A DNA stretch of 64,000 bases from assembly GCF_013386825.1 (NCBI RefSeq), contig NZ_JACARC010000002.1:1-64000 (forward strand), given 5' to 3'. This document shows, piece after piece, positions 33,993-42,229 of this stretch. The position numbers and the translations under genes were made by a program. The number at the start of each line of letters is the position of its first letter. The stretch's first letter is position 1. The notes beneath the pieces were generated by a model. The model saw only the letters and a list, made by a program, of their open reading frames with translations. It did not search any database and was not told the DNA's origin. The DNA is from Pseudomonas sp. IPO3778. Lineage in GTDB: Bacteria; Pseudomonadota; Gammaproteobacteria; Pseudomonadales; Pseudomonadaceae.

Positions 33993-36011
33993 ATGTCCCT
34001 CTCTTCTCTCTGGCGCCTCACCCCGCTGGCCGCCACCCTGTTGATCACCTCCCACGCCCACGCCCTGGAGTTGCAACCCCAAGTCATCACCGGCAACCCC
34101 CTGGGCAGCGACACCCTCGCCTCGCCCACCACGGTGCTGGAAGGCGATGACCTGACCCTGCAACAAAAAGGCAGCCTGGGTGAAACCCTGAACAAGCAGC
34201 CCGGCGTGTCGTCGTCGTACTTCGGCCCGGGTGCCAGCCGGCCGATCATTCGTGGCCAGGACGGCGACCGTATTCGCATCCTGCGCAACGGCGTCGGCGC
34301 GCTGGATGCCTCGTCGCTGTCCTATGACCACGCCGTACCGCTGGACCCGGTCAACATCGACCGCGTCGAAATCGTGCGCGGCCCGGCGGCCTTGCTCTAT
34401 GGCGGCAGCGCCATCGGTGGCGTGGTCAATACCTTCGACAACCGCATCCCCACCGAAGCCATCGAAGGCATTCATGGTGCCGGCGAATTGCGCTACGGCG
34501 GCGCCGACACCACCCGCAGCAGCGCCGGCAAACTGGAAGCCGGCAACGGCACGTTCGCCTTGCACCTGGACGCCAGCGCGCGGGAATTCAACGACCTGAA
34601 AATCCCCGGCTTTGCCCGCAGCCGCCACGCCCCCGAGCGTGAAGACGGTGAAGGCAAAAACGGTCGCCTGGGCAACAGCAGCGGGCGCCAGGACGGCGGC
34701 GCAGTCGGCGGTTCCTACACGTGGGACGACGGTTACGCCGGGCTGTCCTACAGCAACTACGACAGCAACTACGGCTCCCCGGCCGAGCAGGACGTGCGCA
34801 TCCGCATGAAGCAGGATCACTACGCCTTTGCGTCCGAGATCCGCAACCTGCAGGGCCCGTTCACCTCGGTCAAGTTCGATGCCGGGTACACCGACTACCA
34901 GCACATGGAAATCGAAGGCGGCGAAACCGGCACCACCTTCAAGAACAAGGGCTACGAGGCCCGGGTGGAAGCCCGGCACTTGCCGATCGGGCCGTTCAAC
35001 GGTGTGGTGGGCGCACAGGTCAGCCGCAACGAATTCTCGGCCCTGGGTGAAGAAGCCTTCGTACCGCAAACCGACACCAACGCCGGCGCGCTGTTTATCC
35101 TCGAAGAAATGCAAGCCACCGAGCGCCTCAAGCTGAGCCTCGGCGGGCGCCTGGAACACACCAACGTCGACCCCGACGGCAAAGGCAATGAGCGTTTTGC
35201 CAATGCCAACACATCCGCCGACTTCACCGCCGGCAGCCTGTCGTCTGGCGCGGTATACACCCTGACGCCGATCTGGTCCCTGGCCGCCACCCTCGGCTAT
35301 ACCGAACGCGCCCCGACGTTCTACGAGCTGTATGCCAACGGCGCCCACGTCGCCACCGGCACCTATGAACTGGGGGACGCGAACCTGTCGAAGGAAAAAG
35401 CCGTGTCCAGCGACCTGGCACTGCGTTTTGACAACGGCACCCACAACGGCAGCTTCGGGGTGTTCTACAGCCACTTCTCCAACTACATCGGCCTGCTGGG
35501 CAGCGGCCGCACCTTGAATGACGAAGGCGAGGAAGACGCTGGCGGCATCCCTGAGTACAAATACTCCGGCGTGCGTGCGCGTTTCGCCGGCTTTGAAGCC
35601 CAGGATCACATCAAGCTGGGAGAAGGTGCCTACGGCAAGTTCGCACTGGAGCTGTCGGGCGATTACACCCGCGCCACCAACCTGGACACCGGTGAAGCGT
35701 TGCCACGGATTGCGCCGCTGCGTTTGAACAGCGGCCTGTTGTGGGAGCTGGATCGCTGGCAGGCGCGGATCGACGTCGAGCACGCGGCGGGTCAGGGCCG
35801 GGTGCCGGATAACGAAAGCGGCACCGACGGCTACTCCACCCTGGGCGCCAGCGCCGGTTATCGCTTCAATGTGGGCGGCAGCCAGTGGCTGGCGTTTGTG
35901 AACGGCGAGAACCTGACGAACCAGACCGTGCGTTATGCCAGTTCAATCCTGCGGGATATTGCCCCGGCACCGGGGCGAAGTGTGCAGGTCGGTCTGCGTA
36001 CCACCTTCTAA
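33993..36011 (+). CDS. TonB-dependent zinc receptor (ZnuD-like)
   Basis: A 672-residue outer membrane receptor. From the ATG at 33993 (upstream AAGGA) it has a signal peptide (WRLTPLAATLLITSHAHA), a plug domain (GSLGETLNKQPGVSSSYFGP, ASRPIIRGQDGDRIRILRNG) and a beta-barrel ending in Phe. It matches the PA0781/ZnuD class: LSYDHAVPLDPVNIDRVEIV and an acidic/His-containing loop SRHAPEREDGEGKNGR. These receptors take up zinc across the outer membrane under zinc starvation. The Zur box at 33906 supports this. It shares the regulation expected for rpmE2 at 10601. Confidence 0.88.
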   Translation: MSLSSLWRLTPLAATLLITSHAHALELQPQVITGNPLGSDTLASPTTVLEGDDLTLQQKGSLGETLNKQPGVSSSYFGPGASRPIIRGQDGDRIRILRNGVGALDASSLSYDHAVPLDPVNIDRVEIVRGPAALLYGGSAIGGVVNTFDNRIPTEAIEGIHGAGELRYGGADTTRSSAGKLEAGNGTFALHLDASAREFNDLKIPGFARSRHAPEREDGEGKNGRLGNSSGRQDGGAVGGSYTWDDGYAGLSYSNYDSNYGSPAEQDVRIRMKQDHYAFASEIRNLQGPFTSVKFDAGYTDYQHMEIEGGETGTTFKNKGYEARVEARHLPIGPFNGVVGAQVSRNEFSALGEEAFVPQTDTNAGALFILEEMQATERLKLSLGGRLEHTNVDPDGKGNERFANANTSADFTAGSLSSGAVYTLTPIWSLAATLGYTERAPTFYELYANGAHVATGTYELGDANLSKEKAVSSDLALRFDNGTHNGSFGVFYSHFSNYIGLLGSGRTLNDEGEEDAGGIPEYKYSGVRARFAGFEAQDHIKLGEGAYGKFALELSGDYTRATNLDTGEALPRIAPLRLNSGLLWELDRWQARIDVEHAAGQGRVPDNESGTDGYSTLGASAGYRFNVGGSQWLAFVNGENLTNQTVRYASSILRDIAPAPGRSVQVGLRTTF

Positions 36012-36031
36012 CTGACTGCACTGGGCTAAAC

Positions 36032-36122
36032 ATGTGGGAGCGGGCTTGCTCGTGAATACGGTGGATCAGTCGCAGATGCAGTGACTGACACACCGCATTC
36101 GCGAGCAAGCCCGCTCCCACAT
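36032..36122. repeat. REP palindrome, TGTGGGAGCGGGCTTGC type
   Basis: Arms ATGTGGGAGCGGGCTTGCTC and inverse around TCGCAGATGCAGTGACTGAC, downstream of the zinc receptor. Nearly the same centre as at 32565-32670. Confidence 0.9.
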
Positions 36123-36262
36123 TGACGGTGCCCACTTTGGATTTTTGGTGGGGCGAGTACCGCGCGTCCACCGGCCCTTGATGTGGATCAGGTGCGATGT
36201 TCTACAGTGGAACTCACGTGGGCCAATTGACGCAGGCATCGCTGCCGGCGAGGAGAGCAAGG

Positions 36263-37465
36263 ATGCGGTATTCACCCTTTGTCCAGCGCATTGGCGGCGA
36301 GTCCGTCAGTGCCTGGGATATTCACTACACCGCCGCCGAAGCCCAGCATCGCGGCGAAGACGTGATTGTGCTGAGTGTCGGCGACCCGGACTTCGCCACC
36401 GACAGCGCGATATGCGAGGTGGCCGTCGACGCCCTGCGCGCCGGCGACACCCACTACACCCACGTGCTCGGTCGCCCGAAACTGCGGGAGGCCATCGCCG
36501 CCAGGCAGAGCGCGCTGCAGGGGATTGCGGTGCACGCCGACAATATCGCCCTGGTCGCCGGCGCGCAGAACGGCCTGTTCGCCGCCTGCCTGTGCCTGTT
36601 CAGCCACGGCGATGAAGTGCTGGTGCCTGCGCCGATGTACCTGACGTACGAAGCCTGTGTCCATGCCTCGGGGGCTCGCCTCGCCACCGTCGAGCAACCG
36701 GCCGCCAACGGCTTTCGCCTGACCCGCACCGCGCTGCAAGCGGCCATTACCGACAAGACCCGAGGCATCGCCCTCGCCACACCGTGCAACCCCACCGGCA
36801 ATGTCTACAGCCGCGAAGAACTGGAGGCCGTCGCCGACGTGGCACGCGCCCATGACCTGTGGGTGATTTGCGACGAGGTGTACGGGCAGCTCGTCTATGA
36901 CCAACAACACCTCAGCATCAGTGCATTGCCCGGCATGGCCGAGCGGACGGTGGTGCTCAACAGCCTGTCGAAAAGCCACGCCATGACCGGCTGGCGGGTC
37001 GGTTGGGTGGTCGGCCCGCCCACGTTGATCAGCCATCTGGAAAACCTGCTGCTGTGCATGATTTATGGCTTGCCGGGGTTTATCCAGGCGGCGGCGATCA
37101 AGGCACTGGAACTGGATGAGGCCGTCGTCAGCCATGCCCGCACGGTGTATCGGCGGCGGCGGGACCTGGCGGTGAACGCGTTGAGTGCAATCACTGCCCT
37201 GGACTGCCGAGTGCCCCAGGCCGGCATGTTCATGCTGGTGGACGTGCGCCGTACCGGGCTCACAGGCCGGGACTTCGCCTGGCAACTGTATCGCCAGACC
37301 GGCGTCTCGGTGCTGGATGCCCAGGCCTTTGGCCCCAGCGCCGAAGGTTTTGTACGGGTGTCGTTTACCGTCGCCGATGACACCCTCAAGGAAGCGTGCC
37401 GGCGCATTGCCGGGTTCGTTGAAGGGCTTGGGGCCGGCGCCGCGCCTTTACGTGATTGCCGATAA
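36263..37465 (+). CDS. pyridoxal-phosphate aminotransferase (AruH-like)
   Basis: A 400-residue class I/II aminotransferase. The PLP-binding Lys is K237 in SLSKSHAMTGWRVGWVVG, with AGAQNGLF and TPCNPTGNVY before it. From MRYSPFVQRI onwards it closely follows the arginine:pyruvate transaminase AruH of P. aeruginosa, including SVGDPDFAT, SKSHAMTGWRVGWVVGP and the FGPSAEGFVRV end. AruH works in arginine degradation; here the gene is not beside other aru genes, so substrate is inferred. The start at 36263 has AGGAGAGCAAGG upstream; the frame is open to 36197. It is followed by a GNAT gene at 40 bases. Confidence 0.85.
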   Translation: MRYSPFVQRIGGESVSAWDIHYTAAEAQHRGEDVIVLSVGDPDFATDSAICEVAVDALRAGDTHYTHVLGRPKLREAIAARQSALQGIAVHADNIALVAGAQNGLFAACLCLFSHGDEVLVPAPMYLTYEACVHASGARLATVEQPAANGFRLTRTALQAAITDKTRGIALATPCNPTGNVYSREELEAVADVARAHDLWVICDEVYGQLVYDQQHLSISALPGMAERTVVLNSLSKSHAMTGWRVGWVVGPPTLISHLENLLLCMIYGLPGFIQAAAIKALELDEAVVSHARTVYRRRRDLAVNALSAITALDCRVPQAGMFMLVDVRRTGLTGRDFAWQLYRQTGVSVLDAQAFGPSAEGFVRVSFTVADDTLKEACRRIAGFVEGLGAGAAPLRDCR

Positions 37466-37504
37466 CGGGCATAACACGCCCTTCGCCCCGTTCGAAGGAC
37501 TGCC

Positions 37505-37990
37505 ATGTCTCAAGGATTGACCTATCGCCAGGCCCACCTGGATGACCTGCACACCCTGTGCGTGCTCGGCCAGCCGTTGAATCGCCTGCACCACCAGGAA
37601 CGGCCCGATATCTACCGTGACGCCACCGACCAGGTGGAGCGCGACCAGTCCCATTGGCGGCCCTGCCTGACCAGCCGGGTGCAGGCGGTGTTTCTGGCCG
37701 AGCTGCAAGGTGCGGGCGTGGGGTTTATCAGTGTGCAACTCATCGAGACCGCAAGCCCGTTGCTGCAACCGTTGCGCGTGGCGCGGATCGGCTCGATCTG
37801 CGTGCTGGAGGCCCAGCGTGGCCAGGGCATTGGCCGTGAGCTGATGGCGCTTGCCGAACGTTGGGCGATTCGCCAGGGCGCCGCGGATTTGCGCCTGACC
37901 GTCTGGGCCTTCAACGAACCAGCCCAGCGGCTTTACGAAGAACTGGGCTATGAAACACGCGCCTTCGAAATGGGCAAGCGGCTTCGTTAA
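37505..37990 (+). CDS. GNAT family N-acetyltransferase
   Basis: A 161-residue acetyltransferase. Acetyl-CoA-binding motif A is VLEAQRGQGIGRELMALAE (Q-R-G-Q-G-I-G). The C-terminal AFNEPAQRLYEELGYE is motif B of the fold. Substrate unknown. It lies 39 bases after the aminotransferase gene in the same direction and may be in its transcript. Confidence 0.88.
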   Translation: MSQGLTYRQAHLDDLHTLCVLGQPLNRLHHQERPDIYRDATDQVERDQSHWRPCLTSRVQAVFLAELQGAGVGFISVQLIETASPLLQPLRVARIGSICVLEAQRGQGIGRELMALAERWAIRQGAADLRLTVWAFNEPAQRLYEELGYETRAFEMGKRLR

Positions 37991-38033
37991 ATCGAGGATA
38001 CCCCGACCGCCGGTAAGATGGTCCTTGAACACC

Positions 38034-38050
38034 TGTACGTATTTCTGTAC
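38034..38050. promoter_or_regulatory. putative YefM operator (TGTAC repeats)
   Basis: CTGTACG occurs twice at 12-base spacing (38034, 38046), just ahead of yefM. TGTACA-type cores are the known binding element of YefM-YoeB in E. coli. Confidence 0.55.
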
Positions 38051-38078
38051 GTTTCAGCCATCAAGCGAGGACTCTATT

Positions 38079-38333
38079 ATGGAAACTATCAACTACACCC
38101 ATGCACGCGCCCATCTCTCGGACACGATGGATCGGGTAAACGAAGATCGTGCCCCGCTGTTGGTGACTCGGCAAAAAGGCGAACCGGTGGTCATGATCTC
38201 TCTTTCAGAGTTCAACGCTCTGGAAGAGACCGCCTACCTGCTGCGCTCTCCCAACAATGCGGAACGCCTGATCAAATCGATCAACAGCCTGCGAGCCGGA
38301 AAAGCCAAGACGAGGCAGCTGATTGAAGAATGA
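38079..38333 (+). CDS. yefM: antitoxin YefM
   Basis: An 84-residue Phd/YefM-family antitoxin that neutralises YoeB and represses the operon. METINYTHARAHLSDTMDRV and PVVMISLSEFNALEETAYLL are the Phd_YefM DNA-binding domain; the C-terminal half (SPNNAERLIKSINSLRAGK) is the toxin-wrapping tail. The ATG at 38079 follows AGCGAGGAC. The stop overlaps the toxin start by 4 bases (ATGA). TGTAC repeats upstream suggest autoregulation. Confidence 0.95.
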   Translation: METINYTHARAHLSDTMDRVNEDRAPLLVTRQKGEPVVMISLSEFNALEETAYLLRSPNNAERLIKSINSLRAGKAKTRQLIEE

Positions 38334-38584
38334 AAATACTCTTTACGCCTGAAGGCTGGGACGACTACCTCTGGTTTCAACAGAACGACAAGGCTGGGCT
38401 CAAACGCATCAATTTACTGATCAAATCGATCCAGCGTGATCCTTTTGACGGTGTTGGCAAGCCAGAACCACTCAAACATAACCTCAGTGGTTTCTGGTCC
38501 CGGCGAATCACCGCGGAACATCGTCTGGTGTACGGGATTGAGGACGGTGAAATACAGATTCTCATGTGTCGCTATCACTATTGA
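38330..38584 (+). CDS. yoeB: mRNA interferase toxin YoeB
   Basis: An 84-residue RelE-fold ribosome-dependent mRNA endonuclease. The three catalytic residues known for E. coli YoeB are at identical positions: Glu46 (GKPEPLKH), Arg65 (AEHRLVY) and His83 (CRYHY). Full length and apparently functional. It is translationally coupled to yefM through ATGA. This is a chromosomal type II toxin-antitoxin module beside house-keeping genes, with no mobile element seen nearby. Confidence 0.96.
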   Translation: MKILFTPEGWDDYLWFQQNDKAGLKRINLLIKSIQRDPFDGVGKPEPLKHNLSGFWSRRITAEHRLVYGIEDGEIQILMCRYHY

Positions 38585-38686
38585 CGGCCCTCACCATCGG
38601 GATCCTGCCTTGACCTGATCCCCCTCCCCGCTGAAAATGCGCGACGCTTTTCCCGTCTCCCCGTTTACTGAAGTAGTGAAATTTCA

Positions 38687-39391
38687 ATGTCTGATTCCCG
38701 TACCGAAGAATCCGTAGTCGCCTTGCAATCCAAAGCTGAATACGAAAACGCCATCAATCTTTCACAGCACGTGCCGGCGGCCAAGACCATCAGCGAGATG
38801 GTGCTGGACGCGTTCCACACCTCCAAGGAAAGCGACCAGATCCGCGAGCTGCGCGTGGCCATCCGCCAGGCCCACGACGCCTTCGACGATGACAAGGCCT
38901 ACGACCTGATGGGCGAGCTCAAGCAGCTCAAGGACGCCGAAGCCGCCGACAACGCCGCCCTGGAAGACCTCAACAGCAAATTCTCCATCAGCCGCATCCT
39001 GTCCAGCTTCAAGGACGACCCGGCGTTCCAGGAACTGGTCTACGGCCTGGCCCTCAAGGTGCTGAACCAGACCCACCAGGCCATCAGCAACCCGAGCGCC
39101 GGCAAAGGCAAGGCTTCACGGCCGAAGAAGGAAGCGGAAGTGTTCGCCATCAGCAAGGACGGCATCAGCGTCACCCTGCCGATGCGCACGCCGCGCTCCA
39201 AGCCGAACGTGGACCGTGAAGCGTTTGAGTTCCTCGGCTTCACCTTTGTGGGTGAAGGTGACGAGGCGGAACTTGAGGTTGAAACCTTTGTGGATAACTC
39301 CGGCGCCGAGCAGCCACTGACCCGTAAAAGCATCATCACCGCGCTGCAGCAGCAGACGGCGTTTGAGGGCTACAGCATCGCCCAGCAGTAA
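38687..39391 (+). CDS. conserved protein of unknown function
   Basis: A 234-residue acidic, soluble protein. I do not recognise a family. The N-terminal half is helical and coiled-coil-like (IRELRVAIRQAHDAFDDDKA, LMGELKQLKDAEAAD). The middle has a basic patch (KGKASRPKKEAE), and the C-terminal half is beta-rich (EVFAISKDGISVTLPMRTPR). No signal peptide or TM. The frame-consistent ATG at 38687 has only a weak ribosome binding site. It is isolated: about 100 bases after yoeB and convergent with a membrane protein gene. Confidence 0.75.
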   Translation: MSDSRTEESVVALQSKAEYENAINLSQHVPAAKTISEMVLDAFHTSKESDQIRELRVAIRQAHDAFDDDKAYDLMGELKQLKDAEAADNAALEDLNSKFSISRILSSFKDDPAFQELVYGLALKVLNQTHQAISNPSAGKGKASRPKKEAEVFAISKDGISVTLPMRTPRSKPNVDREAFEFLGFTFVGEGDEAELEVETFVDNSGAEQPLTRKSIITALQQQTAFEGYSIAQQ

Positions 39392-39404
39392 GGCTGCGTC
39401 TCGG

Positions 39405-40406
39405 TCAGGAGATAATGGCTTCTTGTGCGGCGTCGGGTGGGGCGCTACACCATTCCACGGTTGTTTTAGGGATCACCACCTGCGCCTTGTATCCGGTCAA
39501 AAGATCGACTTTGTCCGGATACCCGACGGCCAAAATCAGCAGGATATGGACGTTCAGCTTCTGGTAAGTGGACGTCGCATTAAAGGGGCTAAGGCTTCTG
39601 GAGATCAGCCTTTTCAAAAGCCCTTGGGGCGCAGCTGGCGGCGGGCCCAAGTGCCACATGTGCCAAGCAACGGGCAACCAGTTTATCAGGGCAGAGACCA
39701 GTCTGAAGGGCAGGAGTACGTAACGGCACACCCTGTAAGCCACCTTGCGCGAACGCGAACAGGTGCAGGTATTCGGACCCCGGCATTCGCACCTCAACCA
39801 CGTGGCGTCAAGGCCGACCCACCTCAAATGGGCCTGTAACTTCGACAGGCGATCGGGCCTCAGGTCCGTCGCAAACGCCCAGGTGCCTATGTGCAATTCC
39901 TGAGTAACACCGCTGTCACGAATTTTCTGGACCGTCTTGGGCAGCGCGAAGTAAATCAGCGCCGGGTTCTCCTCTTTCTCCATTCTGCCGATATGAAACC
40001 CCAGGGTTTCGTTGGCATCGAAGGTCAACGAGATTTTTTCGCCTAGACCGAGTGTCAGGCGCTGACCTTGCAGCGCATAGAAATAGGCCACGGTCATGAC
40101 GACGCTGACTGGAATAATTAACCACTGCCGGTCGAGCAATCGCTCGAAGACGCCGGCAAAAGGGCGAAAATGCAGAATCGCGAACGGTGAAACTATCAGG
40201 TCCATGAGGCAGAAGCTAAACAGCAAAAAAACGCCGGGTTTTGAAAGCCAACGCATCAGAAACAAGAAAGCCGGAATTTTCAGAAAACGGCTGGAGTTCA
40301 CCTTGCGCCACTTAAAGACCGCAAGAATGAACTGCAGCGAAAAAAAAAGGCCCGCCATTGTCGACAGGAACAGATAAAACCAACCAATGAATCCAGAACT
40401 CAGCAT
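39405..40406 (-). CDS. membrane protein of unknown function
   Basis: A 333-residue protein with three to four N-terminal hydrophobic segments (FIGWFYLFLSTMAGLFFSLQ, VFLLFSFCLMDLIVSPFAIL, WLIIPVSVVMTVAYFYAL) and a cytoplasmic-looking C-terminal ~190 residues. That part includes EENPALIYFALPKTVQKIRD and a cysteine-bearing WLRCECRGPNTCTC segment. I do not recognise the family. Start has GGGAG eight bases upstream. Convergent with the gene at 38687. Confidence 0.75.
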   Translation of the reverse strand: MLSSGFIGWFYLFLSTMAGLFFSLQFILAVFKWRKVNSSRFLKIPAFLFLMRWLSKPGVFLLFSFCLMDLIVSPFAILHFRPFAGVFERLLDRQWLIIPVSVVMTVAYFYALQGQRLTLGLGEKISLTFDANETLGFHIGRMEKEENPALIYFALPKTVQKIRDSGVTQELHIGTWAFATDLRPDRLSKLQAHLRWVGLDATWLRCECRGPNTCTCSRSRKVAYRVCRYVLLPFRLVSALINWLPVAWHMWHLGPPPAAPQGLLKRLISRSLSPFNATSTYQKLNVHILLILAVGYPDKVDLLTGYKAQVVIPKTTVEWCSAPPDAAQEAIIS

Positions 40407-40511
40407 TACGACTCCCTTTGTTCAATAAAAGCCTCGCACTCGCGAGCGCTTCAAAAAACCATCAAGAGATATCATATTGCCATCATTTGTTGACTGTCGA
40501 GTGGCAGGCTC

Positions 40512-40606
40512 TACTTCCAGCCTGCGAGCGTGCTCACTTGTGCCGCAAACACCTCGCGAAACCGCCGCATCTCTTCAGCATTCCCCACGGTGACCCGCGC
40601 CCAGTG
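40512..40606 (-). pseudogene. remnant of a HisC-type aminotransferase C-terminus
   Basis: Read on the minus strand, this piece encodes WARVTVGNAEEMRRFREVFA then AQVSTLAGWK and a stop, which fits the C-terminal end of histidinol-phosphate-type aminotransferases (R-V-T-x-G-x-x-E-E-x-x-R-F). Nothing of the rest of such a gene is seen upstream. Too short to be sure. Confidence 0.45.
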
Positions 40607-40734
40607 CGATCAGTGAACGGCTACTCACGTTGACCATGACCTCTCCTTGTCGGGTCGCAGCTTCAGGTGCGGGATTCGCCCCCGCTCCTGCAGTTGGGTA
40701 TGACGAGGAAAATGTCCGGTGATTTATCCGGCCA

Positions 40735-40773
40735 ACAAAAAGCCCCGCGCTTCAGACCGAAGGCGGGGCTTTT
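40735..40773 (-). terminator. terminator of the sugar dehydrogenase operon
   Basis: AAAAGCCCCGC, a short mismatch-containing stem, and GGCGGGGCTTTT, starting 11 bases beyond the cytochrome c stop codon; T-run on the minus strand. Confidence 0.88.
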
Positions 40774-40783
40774 GCGTTTCTAC

Positions 40784-42226
40784 CTACTTGGAATGAAAAC
40801 GCCGGTTCAACGCGATCCGCTTGGCCTCCACTTCCCGCAGGTGTTTGCGGTGGCGCCGCCACAGCACCAGCACGATGATCAGCACCAACACCACAAAACC
40901 ACCGCCCCACAGCAGATACGGCATGGCGGTGATCAACAACGGCGCATCCCCACCGCGACGCAGGCGGGTCACGTCTTCGGAACTGACGCTCAGCGCCGGG
41001 TTGCCGAAGGTGTGCAGGCTGTAGTTGGCAATGGCGGCGATTTGCGCGTCGTTCAGGTCGCCGCCCAGGGCCGGCATGCTGACGGCGCCGTCGGCCCCTT
41101 TACGGTCAATGCCCGCAATGATCGCCATCACCAGGTTGTTGGCCTGGTTGCCGTTGAGCGCGGTGTTGAGGCTCAAGGACGGATAGAACCTGTCAGCCGT
41201 GCCCTGGCCGTCGCGGCCGTGGCAGCTGGAGCAGGCCGAGTTGTAGAGGCGCGCGCCATTCAGGCCGGTGGCATCGGCCAGCGAAGGCTGGTCGCCCTGG
41301 CCGGTTTCCAGGATGCTCATGTCCACCGGTGTGACCTTACGCACTACCCGCTCGGTCTGCCCGGGGTCGCGGATCGGCGGCACGGTGTGCAAGTAGGCGG
41401 CCATGGCGTGCAGGTCGCTGTCGCTGAGGTAGCGGAAGCTGTTTTCCACTGCCTCGGCCATGCCGCCCGCGGCCTGCGCCTTGTCGGCGAGGTGACCGTT
41501 TTTGAGGAAGTTGACCAGGTCGTCGTCGCTCCAGTCCCCCAGGCCGCTGACCTTGTCGGAGGTAATATTGGGCGCGACCCAGCCACCCAGCGTGGCCCCG
41601 GCCAGGTACTGGCTGTTGTCCTCGGCCATCAACACGTTACGCGGGGTGTGGCAGGCGCCGCAGTGGGCCAGGTTGTCCACCAGGTACTGGCCACGGCTGA
41701 CCTGTTCGGTGGCCCCGGGCTTGGGTACAAAACCCTGGCTGTCGAGGAACACCAGGTTCCAGCCGAACATCAGTTGGCGGATGTTGAACGGAAACGCCAA
41801 GTGGGTTTCCGGCACCGGCTGGTCCACGGCTTTGACGCCCTGTTGCAGGTACACGTACAAGGCGTGGATGTCGTCATCGCTCATGCCCTGGTACGAGGTG
41901 TAAGGCATCGCCGGGTACAGGTGCTGGCCCTTGGCATTGACGCCTTTACGCAAGGCGTCCGCCAGTTGCTGCTCGGTGTAGTTGCCGATGCCGTAGGCCT
42001 TGGACGGGGTAATGTTGCTGGAAATGATCTTGCCCATGGGCGAGTCGATCACGTACCCGCCAGCCAGTGGCGCGCCGCCATTTTCGGCGGTGCGGTGGCA
42101 GGCTTCGCAGTCGCCGGCACGGGCCACATAGGCGCCTTTCTGGATCAGCGCGGCGGTGTCTTCAGCGGCAAACGCCGGCAACGCGGTGAGCAGCAAGGCC
42201 AGCAACGGAAATTTAAGCAATCCCAT
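40784..42226 (-). CDS. triheme cytochrome c subunit of membrane sugar dehydrogenase
   Basis: A 480-residue secreted protein with signal peptide (MGLLKFPLLALLLTALPAFA), three c-type heme motifs (CEACH near 41, CGACH near 188, CSSCH near 335) and a C-terminal membrane anchor (YLLWGGGFVVLVLIIVLVLW). This is the electron-transfer subunit of gluconate/sorbitol/fructose-type dehydrogenases, passing electrons from the flavin subunit to ubiquinone in the periplasm. It is the last gene of the three-gene operon, three bases after the GMC subunit stop. Confidence 0.93.
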   Translation of the reverse strand: MGLLKFPLLALLLTALPAFAAEDTAALIQKGAYVARAGDCEACHRTAENGGAPLAGGYVIDSPMGKIISSNITPSKAYGIGNYTEQQLADALRKGVNAKGQHLYPAMPYTSYQGMSDDDIHALYVYLQQGVKAVDQPVPETHLAFPFNIRQLMFGWNLVFLDSQGFVPKPGATEQVSRGQYLVDNLAHCGACHTPRNVLMAEDNSQYLAGATLGGWVAPNITSDKVSGLGDWSDDDLVNFLKNGHLADKAQAAGGMAEAVENSFRYLSDSDLHAMAAYLHTVPPIRDPGQTERVVRKVTPVDMSILETGQGDQPSLADATGLNGARLYNSACSSCHGRDGQGTADRFYPSLSLNTALNGNQANNLVMAIIAGIDRKGADGAVSMPALGGDLNDAQIAAIANYSLHTFGNPALSVSSEDVTRLRRGGDAPLLITAMPYLLWGGGFVVLVLIIVLVLWRRHRKHLREVEAKRIALNRRFHSK

Positions 42227-42229
42227 GAC

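Larger units (their letters stand above)
40407..40783. other. gene-poor stretch with an aminotransferase fragment and terminator
   Basis: About 377 bases containing the C-terminal remnant of an aminotransferase gene (near 40510-40610, minus strand) and the terminator of the sugar dehydrogenase operon (40735-40773). Otherwise nothing seen. Confidence 0.65.

Noticed and set aside
40418..40633. small open frame on the plus strand (71 residues)
   Set aside because: It reads through the minus-strand aminotransferase remnant and lacks a start site; no homology features.
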